NCBI GenBank assembly: GCA_034440575.1
Contig: JAOTOL010001637.1
Coordinates: 2,473,501 to 2,537,500, forward strand
Source: Imbricaverruca yamaguchii
Taxonomy: Eukaryota; Arthropoda; Thecostraca; Neoverrucidae
Direction of reading: 5' to 3'
DNA length: 64,000 nt
Shown: in pieces, positions 1-10,979 of the stretch
Position numbering within the stretch: the stretch's first letter is position 1
Layout of the letters: the number at the start of each line of letters is the position of its first letter
Program-made: the position numbers and the translations under genes
The notes under the pieces: model-generated
Databases searched by the model: none
Told to the model about the DNA's origin: nothing
What the model saw: the letters and a program-made list of their open reading frames with translations, nothing else

Positions 1-2490
1 CAAGATAAAAGATAAAATGCAACCACACATCTAGAAGACCGGGTTATTACCGGAGAGGTATGAAATTGTTTGATCTCAATTGAAAGCTCGACAAAAGAAC
101 AGCGAATGCAATTTTCGAAACATTCCGCTGTATCAGTGCGCAAGAGTTTCCTAGTCACGATTCCTCCGTTGCTCATGAATCAAGGAATAATCTACGATCC
201 CATCTACACACAGGCGTGATTGTAAACTATTCATATGTTATCAGTATTAATATTTACGGGCAAGACACACAAAAGCAATCCCAGGAAGGAATCATGGCTC
301 CGATCATACCAACATGCATTACACAGGTTGAGACAGACATTACACAGGTTGGAGCGTACTATGTTCGGGCATTCAATATAGAATGCTTGGTTCTTCTATG
401 CAACTATTATAATCGATTTGACGTCATATTGATGTGCTTTTTTCATGATGGTGAAAAATACCACCATGCAATCCTTCTCAAGCGCAGTTGCAAGCTAGAT
501 CTACCTAACGCACCGTACTCACGCCAGTTCATCTCATACCAATATCACCTGAAAAGAGGCCGAGTTCAAGCATCTTCAAAATCAAAGCAAGCAAGACCAA
601 GTGAGTCTTAACATTTGTATCATTGCGTTCGCTCAGGCCGCTCGCTCACTCTGTCTGAACAGCCTGCGTGAACTTACAAGGTGAACGCTGACTGGAAAAC
701 GTCTGTGGACGTATGAGTGCTAAGTATGCCTATATCTGGGGATCTGAACCAAATCAGGCCCTTTCGGACGTTCACATTCTACTGAATTGTCGAAATATGA
801 AGGTGTGATGGCTGTTGTAATATTCTCCGACGAAGAGAATAACGCAACACATCTCCCTTTAATGATATGAGGGCACATAACACACAACTTAGAAGTATAT
901 AGGAATGACACCGTCAATTACCATCTGCTGCGATCTCCCACCAACAGCCAGACTACAACACTAAGATGTGCAAATGCATGTGTGTGACCATGTCAGACCA
1001 CCGCAACCAAGCATATCACACCCCTGTAATCTCAATCCCTTATCAGTACCAGTACCCTACCAGTAAGGGCATGCATGGGGTGGAAGGAAGCAGCCGTCAT
1101 GAGCGATGCCAAATGAAACTCGATCCATGTCTTGTAGCGTTTATAAACTCAAGTAACAGAACAAATGTTGTCGATAATGCATTGTGCCCCTCGTCACCAA
1201 CGTCAAACTAAAACCTTGAACATTCATCCTTGCTGCCTGCATTCTCACAGATGCACACTTGATGTGTTGACTCTCAATCTTGAAGTCGTACAATCAATAT
1301 TGCAGGTGTGAGACTGCACAACTATCTAGGAAAAAGCCGGTAGACATTGGTAAGGGAAAATGCAGTGTTGAGAACAATATCAGGCCGCATGCGAGCAAGC
1401 GTGGTTTCTGCGAACGTGAAGAGCGGAATAAGAGCGGGTAAATACAGTGCATTACATCACATGTGTACCACTCTCTGACTGTCTGATCGCTGATGTCACG
1501 GAATTATGATGGTTATTTATCGCGTACTAAATGCACTGTATTTAAATTATTTTGCTGCTTCTGCGCTATTTTCAGGTCTCTGTAGCTGTTCTGAGAAGAA
1601 TCCGCTTCTGATGTCTCTCCTATTATATATTACAATGCCCCCTTTTATGCAGAGATACAATTCATATGTGACTAGATAATCAAGTATGTTAGATTGCTAG
1701 TTGGTTCCAGCCAGTAGTATGCTATATATGCATATTCCCATACATTTACTAACTGCAATGCTTCTCAAGTACCTTCAGGAATATAAGGTTTATAGTCGAG
1801 TGATTCTGTCATGGTTTATGTACCTTCTTGGGATGAATCAAATGTACTGGGAGGAAAATGCAAGACATTTTCAGGTGTACTAGTATTGCACTGTTTGATC
1901 AGCAAGATTCATTTATCAGCCATTTTCATTTCCTTCACTATGAAGACATCAGGATTAGTTTATCTGGCATTTGCATTGCCTTCACTATGAAGACATTAAG
2001 CAATCAGTAAATCAAATGGCTCATTTTTTTTGCTTCATTCATATTTGCAGTTTTGTTCGTGTGTGAGTGCACAAATATGAAAACAGGGATGACACATCAT
2101 TATTTGCATGGCGTGTTGGAAACAATACATATGAAGCTGTGTGACAGTGTGCACCTAAATCAGGAACTAGTGTGATGCTGATATCAGTTACAATTAAGGA
2201 AGTCTTATGTTTATCTGCCAACAATGCCAATTTAACATTAACTTTCAATGCCAACATACAAGGCATCATGGTATTGGGATTGGAAGCTGAATTTCAGATA
2301 TTGAGTTTAGCATGGGGCCAAAGTTGAATACAGCCATTCCAATGCAGCTGTATAAATATTTCAATTGAAGTACTCGCAAAGCTTGGAAAAGGTCGCCATT
2401 TTTATATGAAAAGAAACTTGAAATACTATTGTACAATGAGTAATTAGCAATGCATATCAGTTGTTCGTTTTTTCCAGGTAATTCGAGCGA
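1..2490. other. No gene recognised; anonymous non-coding DNA
   Basis: I see only short open frames with no recognisable protein motif, no long low-complexity tract and no clear element boundaries. The only local structure is an 18-bp motif (CCTTCACTATGAAGACAT) that occurs twice, at about 1932 and 1979. The end of the stretch (about 2466-2477) is a pyrimidine tract followed by CAG, which could be the splice acceptor for the zinc-finger exon that follows. Confidence 0.5.
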
Positions 2491-4335
2491 TGTCAGAGCA
2501 CAGGATTTAAGCACTGCTTGTGTTCATTTAAAGCAATAGCCCCAGAACAGTTTGGACGACATATGCAAAGGCATCTTAAGGTCCCTACAGAAAGTGAAGA
2601 CGATGTCCAATGCCCATGCTGTGAGAAAAACTTTCTGCGGGTGCGAACGTGGCTGAGACACTTTAAAGCCATCCATGATGCAGCGCCAAGTGAGCCGTTC
2701 AGTGCATTCAGAGCAGAATATTCTGATGAAAACCCAGAACAACCTGGCCCATCAACTCCTTGCACAGGGATCAGTTGTGCTTCTGGGGTTGGCAATCCCC
2801 CAGACATGGATGGCTCTGCCTCTGGCTCGGGGCGACATATGGTCAGCAACTTTCTCTAAGAACTTCAGACTCGGTGTAGTGTTCCCAAGTCAGCGATCTC
2901 GTGTGTCTCTGGAAAACTTCAAGATATTATTGAGCATTCGGTAAAAGGATACTCTGAAACAAAAGCCACAGAAATTATTGGACAGGAATCACAGCCACAT
3001 GAACAGCTGACAGCTTACAGGGCACCCGAAGAATTTGGTTCGTCATACAAGCTCAATAAGTATTGCCACACTGAGCTAAATTTTGTATGTCCTGTGTCCA
3101 AATCTCCGAGCGTGATTGAGTCGTGAGTCGTGATGTGTACCAGTATGTTCCCATATTGCAGCAACTGAGGCTACTTCCCAAAAATGGTGAAACAAGCAAC
3201 TGGCAGAATGGGTCGGATATTGAAATTATCCTGTATTTTTATGAATTTGGATGTACAAGGAAAAATAAAATTTTCCCTTGCGTGGGAAATCCAAAAAGTA
3301 CGAGAATGCTGCACTTTACTTCAGCATCATGGGAGCAACACATAAATCTGGTCTCGACCAAATTTACCTTGTTATGCCAATTTCATCCACCATGATTGCC
3401 TCGTATAGATTGCAAATGCTTCTGAAGCCACTGACCGATGATTTGAAGAGCCTTAAAAATGAATGTCTGGGTGAGGTTGCAATTGGGGAAGGATTAAGAT
3501 GTCGGATTGCATACATGGTGTGTGACAATCTCGGCGGACATAAAATGGCAGGATTCCAGGAATTTTTTATCAAGTGGTGCTCGTCCGTGCCGTTTTTGTC
3601 ACACAGGAAATGAAGACTTCCAGAGTAAGCTGCGAGTATCAGATCTCACACCCCGTACTACTGAAAAGTACGATATCCAGTTGAAAACCGTTCTGGAATC
3701 AGACTGTGATCCAGAAGTATGTGCAGCATTTTGGATTAAGCGCCCATGTGCATTCAATGAGCTCAGAAGCTTCCACGTCACCGAAAAATTTCCCCCCAGA
3801 TATTGCTCACGACTTGTTCCAGGGTGGTGTCGTTACCCGTGTCATCAGCCTAGATTTGACTTGCCTAATTTTGAAACTCAGGTTATTCAGTCAACAAGCT
3901 AAATGATATTATGGGTCACTTCTAATATTGTGCACCGGACAAAGCGAACAAACCGCTACGTGTCCGTGTGTGAGGACGATCTATTAAGCTACATCAACAT
4001 TTTTTTAATGCTGGACGTTTCTGAGACTGCTACCATTCATGATCGGTCACTTGGTTCCTCATGACCTTGCAGAGTGGAATGTACTAATGGACCTACTGGC
4101 CGTAGTGCAAGTTGTGGTGGCACCAAGTGTGCCAATTGGTTCTCTTGATCTCATGCAGAAAATGATTGAAGACTGGTTACTGAAGTTCAAAATCAACTTC
4201 CCTGAGTTTAGGCTCAAACCAAAATTTCACTACATCTTACATTATCCACACTGGGCACGGAAGCTCGGGTCGCTGCTTGCCGCTTGGACGACGCGATTCG
4301 AGGCGAAGCACGAACTGGTCTGCTATTTCCTCATG
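2491..4335 (+). pseudogene. Decayed zinc-finger gene of a widespread transposon-related metazoan family
   Basis: Read across three frames, this stretch gives a collinear protein. It starts with zinc-finger-like segments (a CPCC...H...H finger near 2610-2672). An acidic/serine-rich linker follows, then segments reading EEFGSSYKLNKY and YVPILQQL, then IEIILYF with IMGATHKSGLDQIYLV, then MVCDNLGGHKMAGF. Next come a CRFCHTG knuckle, PPDIAHDLFQGG, and finally AWTTRFEAKH near 4270-4312. This order resembles large uncharacterised proteins repeated in fish and invertebrate genomes and usually regarded as transposon-derived; the match is from memory of the family, and I do not know its biochemical activity. 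Frame changes near 3270-3300, 3590 and 3740, a stop near 3118 and a SINE inserted at 4349 indicate a pseudogene. Introns could explain some of the frame changes. Confidence 0.6.
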
Positions 4336-4348
4336 CTTGGCCCTTCTT

Positions 4349-4511
4349 GGTTGGTTGGTTATTGGTTTTACGACACATCGACCGTCGAGTCATGCAGCGT
4401 CGCCAATCTCTCACGCCGATTGGTCGCGGGCCAAGAGTAGCGGCATGTGAGACTCGAACCCACAACCTTTCGATTGCGAGACGAGCATCTTACCCTCAGG
4501 CTACTCGTCCC
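4349..4511 (-). mobile_element. tRNA-headed SINE, family A, copy 1
   Basis: On the minus strand the element starts GGGGACGAG, has an A-box-like TAGCCTGAGGGTAAGA and a B box GGTTCGAGTCT, then a ~75-nt unique domain, and ends in AACC repeats. It is flanked by a perfect 13-bp target-site duplication, CTTGGCCCTTCTT (4336-4348 and 4512-4524). It lies in the reverse orientation within the decayed zinc-finger gene and cuts its conserved RFEAKH region. A RNA polymerase III promoter in the head is implied by the boxes; whether it is active cannot be seen. Confidence 0.93.
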
Positions 4512-4524
4512 CTTGGCCCTTCTT

Positions 4525-5303
4525 CGAAGGCAGAATTCACGCACATAATTTGACTTGACAAAGAAATAATTCACTCACGACGTATGCTTCCTGCCATGTA
4601 TGCCTTGACTAGTAGGTAGTATGCCTGATGGGGTGACCTTGTAACCTGACTTGACCTGCATTCGGAGTGTGACTGACGACGTGGGAGTCACCACCTATGA
4701 TCCATGCCGTTGTAGTTACGGTTTCTTGGTGACACATTCCGCCATGGATGCCTCGACCGACATTTTGTGATAACTTGCATAGCAAGGAATGTTTTTGACC
4801 TATCGACCCAGTGTGGTGTGTCGGTACGGTATGTTCTTGTTGCAATGCTAAGTTAATGAAATTGGTAATCACTGTCAATTGACAAATGAGTCTTGATTTC
4901 ACATTTAATGATTCGATGTCAAAACGTAAATGTAACACAAAAATCGAGGGGGCATGAGCTCGATCTGGTTCCCACCTGCAATGACACAAGAAGCCCAAAC
5001 CGTACCGATATTTCGTGGGTTAGCTTTTACATTTCTCGCTCCCCGTCGAAACTAAATTGTGCAACGTTCTTGACTTGTGGTTTCTCATATCGTGTTTGAA
5101 GATGTGCTAAAAAGACGGGACTGTGTGGTAAACATTTCACAACTTCATATACAATCACACAATTTATATACAACAGTGAATTTCAGCGTGCTGCTCATAT
5201 GTTGTTTTTGTGGTCTGGGAAGTCACAGCCTCAATAACGCCTGGTTGACGATGGTTTCTAAATACAACGAAGAATAGCTCCTAAGTGCTCCTGGGTTTTA
5301 CAC
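4525..5303. other. No gene recognised
   Basis: No protein similarity, repeat family or RNA motif was recognised. If the zinc-finger gene continued past the SINE, its next coding segment is not evident here. Confidence 0.4.
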
Positions 5304-5564
5304 ATTGCGTGAGAAGAAATGTGCGACCTTCAGTATACCAGGAGGTGCTGAGTTTGCATCAGAAGTAACGTTAGGGATTATGCTATATTACTCAACGTTT
5401 CGGCCAGGGGCCATCGTCAGGAGTGACGATGTGATGATGTGACACTCCTGACGATGGCCCCTGGCCGAAAAGTTGAGTAATATAGCATAATCCCTAACGT
5501 TACTTTTGATATAAACTCAGCACCTCCTGGTATATTGAAGGTCGTACATTTCTTCTCACGCAAT
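5304..5564. repeat. Near-perfect palindrome: two 122-bp arms around a 17-nt spacer
   Basis: Bases 5304-5425 are the reverse complement of 5443-5564 with only a handful of mismatches and no length difference. Outer ends read ATTGCGTGAGAAG; inner ends read CCATCGTCAGGAGTG. Each arm, read outward from the centre, contains CTGACGA, then GGCC-CCT-GGCC, then GAAA: the order CUGANGA, hairpin, GAAA that forms a hammerhead ribozyme core. Stems I and III needed for a full ribozyme were not convincing. Hammerhead-like repeats of this kind are known from Penelope-like retroelements, so the palindrome may be a head-to-head pair of such element ends; that is inference. Confidence 0.85.
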
Positions 5565-5849
5565 TTCAAACATCTTCGGCGCCGTGATGGAGGAGGTGAC
5601 GAGAGGTGCCCCAAGAGGATGAAGCATGCGCCGAAAGAGTTCGAAGGATTCCCAGGCATGTCATATTTGGCTTTTTCGAAATGGTTCATTTTTACTGATA
5701 TGTTTCATTTTTTACTGATATGTTTCATTTTTACTGATGCACAAGTTCAGCGAGCTTTACTTCAGTAGGTTCAGTGCAATATTGTTGGTCAAGCAATCTA
5801 GGGTAACCTGGCTTCGGTATTCTGTCCGTTTTGGCGTCCTCCGCATGAT

Positions 5850-5925
5850 AGGTTGGCGACGCTATATGACCTTGCGATTGAATGCGTCGTAAAAGAACCC
5901 CATGTTCTTCTTCTTGTACAGCCTG
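5850..5925 (+). mobile_element. SINE family C, 5'-truncated tail fragment
   Basis: The segment GTTGGCGACGCTATATGACC, then GAATGCGTCGTAAAAGAACC and a TTCTTCTTCTT end, matches the 3' half of the full SINE at 58832-58996. The tRNA-like head is absent. No target-site duplication was identified. Confidence 0.7.
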
Positions 5926-6225
5926 TGTTTGTACATATTGCCAGTAGACCCACATGCTACCGTCATTTTGTATCCCTCACCCTAGTGAGCTGTCATCCCT
6001 CCAAAGCTTTTCTCTTGCAATACTACAACTTTTTATGTTTGAACAGTTATATTTGTGGTGAAGTGTGCGCCATTATTTCGAGATAAGTCGTATTCCTTGT
6101 TTGTCTCGCTTTTGACCACATTTATGTACTATGTAATACTGTGCGATCTGTTTGGGTAGGCTACTACATGGACTGATGGCACAGTCAGAGGATGAAGTCT
6201 GATGCAACTTAAACGTTTTCTCCAG

Positions 6226-6425
6226 AGTACCTGCCGGATCTAGTCCGCGATGAAGTGAACCAAATGATCGACCTGCATAGTTTGAAGGGCGCGGATCCCA
6301 ACGACGAAGCATATGCCGTTCTGATGAACACCACCTTCGCTCAGTGGCGTCATAGTCTGGTCAAGCATGGCATGACTATGCGAAGGTTCAAAAAGCGATA
6401 TCCGCAACTTCTGAATCGCAGTGAG
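6226..6425 (+). CDS. Candidate internal exon, unknown protein
   Basis: A ~66-codon open frame lies between an acceptor (TTTTCTCCAG, ending 6225) and a donor (GTGGGT at 6426). It is more GC-rich than its surroundings. The peptide begins YLPDLVRDEVNQM and ends FKKRYPQLLNRSE and is rich in charged residues; no domain was recognised. It lies 1.9 kb downstream of the decayed zinc-finger gene on the same strand, so it could be a later exon of that locus. The frame stays open past the donor to a stop at 6507. Possible but unproved coding sequence. Confidence 0.4.
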
Positions 6426-6429
6426 GTGG

Positions 6430-8160
6430 GTGTTGACAGCGTTTTTCTGAAATTGAATTTCGCTGTATATTTTGGCAAAGGGCAACTAACTAGGGGCAAT
6501 CTTGATTGAGGTGGTCCACATTGAAATTTTGTTTAAAGTATTCCCTTTTGTGCATGGTGTGGCGTGGTGGGCCACACATTCTCACCATTCAAATTATAAT
6601 TTTTATTATGGGCATAAATAAGTATCGAAACCTTTTGCAACATGAAGCAAAGGTAACTTGCATTTTTGGTAGCCAGATACTACAACAATTGTATGATGTG
6701 GGCAATTGTGCAGTGTACAGTTCAGTAAGTCCAAAAGTGCTTCGTCGCTGTAACCGGTCGTGTTCCCCCAGCAGGGTCGCCCCATAATCTGCATCTAGCT
6801 CTCGCTTGTCCAGACGTGGATCTGTGGGTTGGGGGCGGCCTCTGAAAAATAAGTTCAAATACAAATGGGTGGATTGATAGATAGATATTGGAACGTCAAC
6901 CAAAGGCCTGGAGGCGAAATAGTTGCCTTTTTGGAGTTGAATTTGGAACATTGAAATCAGGCGAGATAATGCCTAAAGGAGATGAGTTTTCTCGCAAGCT
7001 TAATATTAAGCAAATACCTTAATAAGCAAATACATTAATACTTTATCGCTACTTTGCGACGTTGCTTGCGATTGTGGCACATATTTTAGGTGATATCTAC
7101 CCGACTTATTATAATTATTTACGTGTGCATACTCGTTGGCATAACGTCAAACATTGCCTTTAGTGCACACACAGCCACGAACATGTGAAAACCACAGTTC
7201 CGCACTGGCGAAACAATTGGTGGTGTGACCGTTATCAATGTTTCTGGTCATTCTGTTAATGTGTTTAATTACTGGGACCTTCTAACAATAGTCGCAGATG
7301 ATGGAGATATGCAGAGTCCTGGGCAGGCCCGCTACCGATGACAGCGCGCTCTATCGGTAGATGCGCCAGCGTCTCGAAAGGCTGCTCGACGCCGTCGTCG
7401 CGAAAACCGGATGTAGAGGTGTGAATTTTCAGTCTGTTTGTCTTGATCTATCTCGGTACGCCCTGTCATGTCGCTTCCTGAAATCGGTGTCGAAAAACAC
7501 GCTTTGAAATAATACGATTTTGAACCATTGTCGATACCAGATTAAGAAACGTATTAGGATGCTAATGTGGTTTCCATCCAAACGCCTCCGATATGCTCAC
7601 CCGAAGTTTTTATTAGCTGTCGTGCACCTTACAATGATTTAACTTCGTGACCTTCCCGTTTCCGAAGATAATTTGCTCCTAAGTATAGCGAAATTCGTAT
7701 TCGTATTGTTTCTCTGCATTGAAGTCTTATCACTGCTGATGCGGATAGACTTAGGCGAATCATGCAGGGAATATACAATGGGTGGGTGATGGTTGGGGTG
7801 ATGCTCGTCATTATGTTTAATGTTATCTCCGCTCGTAGCATTGTCTTTCAAATGCTAGTACGGTCATGGTGTTATACGGGAATTCCAACGATGTCCTAGT
7901 GGGTAACCAGTGACAAGGGGAGTTATCCCCTGAGAAGCCCCAACCATGAGAAGTGATTTTGAATGCAAAACCTCTGAAGATTCGGTTCTGGTATAAAAAC
8001 CTGAAACGTGTGTAAATGAACTTGTCACACGGGTCAAACGTGATTCAATGTTTATCCACCGAATGCAGTTGTGAGGCGTGTGTGAAAAGTGCTGAGGTCT
8101 CCCAAGTCTCTATTCACATCCTCTACATCCATTCATATCCGACTCTCCAAACCACTCCTT
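6430..8160. other. Mostly featureless; one GC-rich stretch with a broken reading frame
   Basis: No repeat family was recognised. At 7298-7420 a GC-rich stretch reads ATG ATG GAG ATA TGC, with codons for MEICRVLGRPATDDSALYR, then TAG, then the same frame continues as MRQRLERLLDAVVAKTG. It follows a GTCGCAG acceptor-like site. This could be an exon with one nonsense change, or chance. The rest shows nothing I can name. Confidence 0.3.
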
Positions 8161-8170
8161 GTCTTTGCAG

Positions 8171-8447
8171 ACGACGAGAAGAGTATTCTGCGAGTGACAC
8201 CATCACAGAAGTGATCGGTGATGACGACGAGACACCCAGCACCAGCAAGCCCTGCTCCAGGGTGCAGGGCAATGCGCATGTTCTGATGATTGAGGGGTGT
8301 GACATGGTGGTGCTGGACAGAAGTGGCATGGACCTAGTTGATATGTTGCTGCTGTGGAGTGTGGCATTCCCAGTATTCCACCAAAAGCTTCCACTGATTA
8401 AAAAAGGGATTGTGGGAGGGTGGCGATTGTCCTGGCAACCCGTGTAG
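8171..8447 (+). CDS. Candidate terminal exon, unknown protein
   Basis: A strong acceptor (CTTGTCTTTGCAG ending 8170, after a pyrimidine-rich tract) opens a frame that runs to TAG at 8445-8447. The peptide has an acidic stretch (VIGDDDETPSTSKP), then GCDMVVLDRSGMDLVDMLLL, then AFPVFHQKLP. A segment of the form 'D-L-V/M-D-x-LLL-hydrophobic-Y/F-x-V-F-x-x-x-x-P' is familiar to me from C-termini of transposon-related or uncharacterised animal proteins, but I cannot name the family firmly. It may be the last exon of a locus including 6226-6425. The open frame also extends upstream of the acceptor to 8016, so the start is uncertain. Confidence 0.4.
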
Positions 8448-8524
8448 TGAACATTGATAGCGGGATCCCCGTACCGATTGCGGTTCAGAAACGAATGAGT
8501 AAGTTTCGAGCACTGTGAACATTG

Positions 8525-8755
8525 TAGGCTCTGTCCCCGTCCCTTTCCCTGTCCATCTCTGACCATTCATCTCCCTGACCATCTGTCTGTCTGTCAATAT
8601 GTTTGTCTGTCCGTCCATCTCTCTGACCATCTCTCTGTCTGTCCAACCATTTATCTGACCATCTCTCTGTCTGTCCATCCATTTATCTGACCATCCGTCT
8701 ATCTGTCCATATGTCAGTCTGTTTGTCCATCTCTCTGACCATCCGTCTCTCTGTA
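8525..8755. repeat. Degenerate (CTGT)n-type tandem repeat
   Basis: Runs of TCTGTCTGTCC, CCATCTCTCTGACCAT and CATTTATCTGACCAT alternate. They form an imperfect higher-order unit of about 30 bases built from CTGT and CCAT tetranucleotides. Open frames on either strand here are products of the repeat. Confidence 0.8.
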
Positions 8756-8799
8756 TTGGAAAGAGTTGCAGCAGCAATCTGAAAATAAAATAAAAGTGA

Positions 8800-9620
8800 T
8801 AAACCGTCCGTGTTTTAGAAGTAGCCTTTGAGGCAGACAAATTAAAAACAAGTCCAAGTTTTGAAAGTTTGTGCAACTTTTACACCCTAAAATATACTTC
8901 TGGAACTCGCCTGGAACGCGCTTTTAAATTATGAAAGGGAGTATTTTAAAAGTAGGCTACACAGCGTAGGCGTGTTTTGAAACGCGTTGTAGCCGCGTTC
9001 CTATCACCGGCTGTACCGTGTTAAAATTGCACATACTTCCAAAACACGAAGCGCGTTTTCATTTTTAACCGTATAGAGGTCTGTCTTCTCCGAAGAAGGG
9101 AGAAACTCTAATAGATTGAACGGGGCCCAGCTGCTAGCTTACAGATCCAGGAGTCAGGGGCAGATACAGGGGAGGCTTGAGGCATGCGCCTCCCTCCTAT
9201 GGAAGGTGGTCGCTACTCCGGCGGTGGAGCGGCCCTCTTGGAAGCCCTATTGTCTTGCCAGCGACTCAGAGAACAGAAGCCGTTCCAGCTGCTCCTGCGT
9301 ATGCACCCAGAACTGGATACAGCAGGTGTTGAATGTCTGGGTACACGTCCGTGAGCTGTTGAAAGCTATGTCTTTAATAGCTACCGCAGGCTTGGTCAGC
9401 ATTATCGTTGCCGTCAGAGAGAGCTCTGGGCTACTTGGTTACCGTAGCTGGCATATTCTTAGACGCATTTGCTTCAGGTATGGTGTCAGCAGTGGTGGCA
9501 GGAATCTCAGTAGCGCAGACGGTGCCAATCGATGCAGTGTCTCCGGACACCAGTACACTGGCGATACAACAGGGCATAGTCGCGACGCTAACGTTGGAGG
9601 TCAGTCGCCTGAACACCGAA
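8800..9620. other. No gene recognised
   Basis: A GC-rich part (9190-9345) has an open frame reading ALLEALLSCQRLREQ and PFQLLLRMHPELD. It looks coding-like but is short and stops at 9351. No acceptor, donor or family supports it. The rest is anonymous. Confidence 0.25.
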
Positions 9621-9629
9621 TTAGTTTCA

Positions 9630-9775
9630 GGGCCCTCGGCGGAGCCATCGATGGGGCCATCGGCGGGCCATCGGTGGGTCATCAGTGAGACTATCCATGG
9701 GGCCATCGGTGGGACAATCGGCGGAGCTATCGATGGGGCCATCGGCGGGGCCAACGGTGCTCCCGCTCCGATCGC
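9630..9775. repeat. GC-rich minisatellite, 12-15-bp units
   Basis: Variants of GGGGCCATCGGCGG and GGAGCCATCGATGG are repeated about ten times. The predicted Gly-Ala-Ile-Gly peptide on the plus strand is a consequence of the repeat and not evidence of a protein. Confidence 0.8.
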
Positions 9776-9916
9776 AGTACGCAGTTTTATGCTTTTTGCT
9801 GTACGCCCATTCCACCTCATATTTCGGGGGGCAAATTCATTATTAGGGGGTCAAAATTTAACAATGATGGGGTGCATGCCCCTCAAAAAGTATACAAAAG
9901 CAACACCCCGACATGC

Positions 9917-9919
9917 ATA

Positions 9920-9991
<72 letters not shown>

Positions 9992-9998
9992 TATAGCT
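9917..9998. repeat. (TA)n microsatellite
   Basis: About 80 bases of nearly pure TA dinucleotides, with short TACATATA interruptions at the edges. Confidence 0.95.
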
Positions 9999-10130
9999 GC
10001 ATATATCAATATATCCATATCGCATTACATAATGCAACATACTTTGTCTTCATATGCCTCTTTGAGGGGCTCTCAGGTCGTATGATGATAGTGCGTTCTT
10101 ATGGTGAAACTACGTACAATTGTTCGTTTA

Positions 10131-10188
10131 TCATCACATTGACGTAACGTTTCGGCTGAACGTCTAACATCTTCAGACATGCGAATGA
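10131..10188 (-). ncRNA. Hammerhead-ribozyme-like motif (candidate, possibly degenerate)
   Basis: On the minus strand: CTGAAGA (10170-10176), a weak hairpin (stem II region), GAAA (10150-10153), CG-UUA-CG as a minimal stem III, then UC followed by AAUGUGA. This is the order of a type I hammerhead with a very short stem III, as described for Penelope-like elements. Stem I can form between the six to seven bases after the predicted cleavage site and UCGCAUGU before the core, with one bulged G and one G-U pair. Stem II is poor: its outermost pair would be U-C, and only about three pairs are good. Function is therefore uncertain. Confidence 0.4.
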
Positions 10189-10616
10189 GACACAATACAA
10201 CAAGATAATACATTCGTAAGCGTTTAATTTTCTATACGATGTGCGCGTCAACACTGAACAGCTTGTCCTGCTTTTGTATAACACACACGTAGGTCTTATA
10301 TATTGGTATTTCTAAGACACCAATTTTTTCAACATTAACATACTAAATGGCCACGCTATGCACTTCCTCAATTGTATACATATAAACACAGATGAACAAA
10401 TGCATCGCTCTATCACTCAAGTTTCCCAGAGCACGGACAGTACATAGCCACTAAGTCTTATGCCCTTTGAGGAGTGGTTGTCCATCATCAACAGACATCA
10501 TAGACAGACATCCCATAGCTTGCGCGCCGCTCCCCGGCCCTGTTCAAACGCGGGGCCGGCGTCCCCCGCCTGTCGGCACCGATCGCGTCGGACCGTGTGA
10601 TCGAACATACGTGCTT

Positions 10617-10835
10617 GCGGGTCCGTATCACAAGTACCCAAAGTCGTAAGTACCAAGATAAGTTCCAAAGCTGCCAGATGACTTCTAGAATATCTGCAGA
10701 TAGGACGGATTCACAAGTACCCGGTGTCATAAGTTCCAAAAATAGTTCTGAATTCTACCGCTAGATGACATCGTAAGTATTATGCACCAGAGCTTACTTG
10801 CCTGCCGACAGATGGCAGGCCGCATTTGCTGTGTG
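10617..10835 (+). repeat. Interspersed repeat with CAAGTACC / ATAAGTTCC motifs, copy 1
   Basis: The stretch contains repeated CACAAGTACCC, GTAAGTACC and ATAAGTTCC motifs and then AATAGTTCTG...ACCGCTAGATGACA. It is the reverse complement (diverged) of the ends of block B at about 28975-29253 and 53695-53983. Because both block B copies stop at the same point in this motif, it probably marks the end of an unclassified transposable element. The tandem 10-bp motifs are internal to the end. Confidence 0.7.
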
Positions 10836-10979
10836 CTTCAAAAAGGTTACCAAATTCTTGAGCCGGGAAATTCTCAACAAGTTATAGAGATTTTGTGTCT
10901 AGAAAAACCAAGTGTCCCAAAACAAAGGAATGCCGCTGGTTTAGTTCCAGCCTGCCGTAAATTCGTCAAAGTGACGACA

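Noticed and set aside
4440..4511. Functional tRNA gene on the minus strand
   Set aside because: A and B boxes are present, but a clean cloverleaf is not, and the unit continues into a SINE body with target-site duplications.
5304..5564. Complete hammerhead ribozyme in the palindrome
   Set aside because: Only the CUGANGA / hairpin / GAAA order is present. The apparent GUC site and stem I come from the opposite arm simply because the arms are complementary.
9408..10085. 225-codon frame as a gene
   Set aside because: It runs through a GC minisatellite and a TA microsatellite, and the part outside the repeats has no recognised motif.
9858..10147. Tyr-Ile repeat proteins at the TA tracts (also 16242-16633, 18870-19130 and 42820-43084)
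   Set aside because: Pure products of TA dinucleotide repeats.
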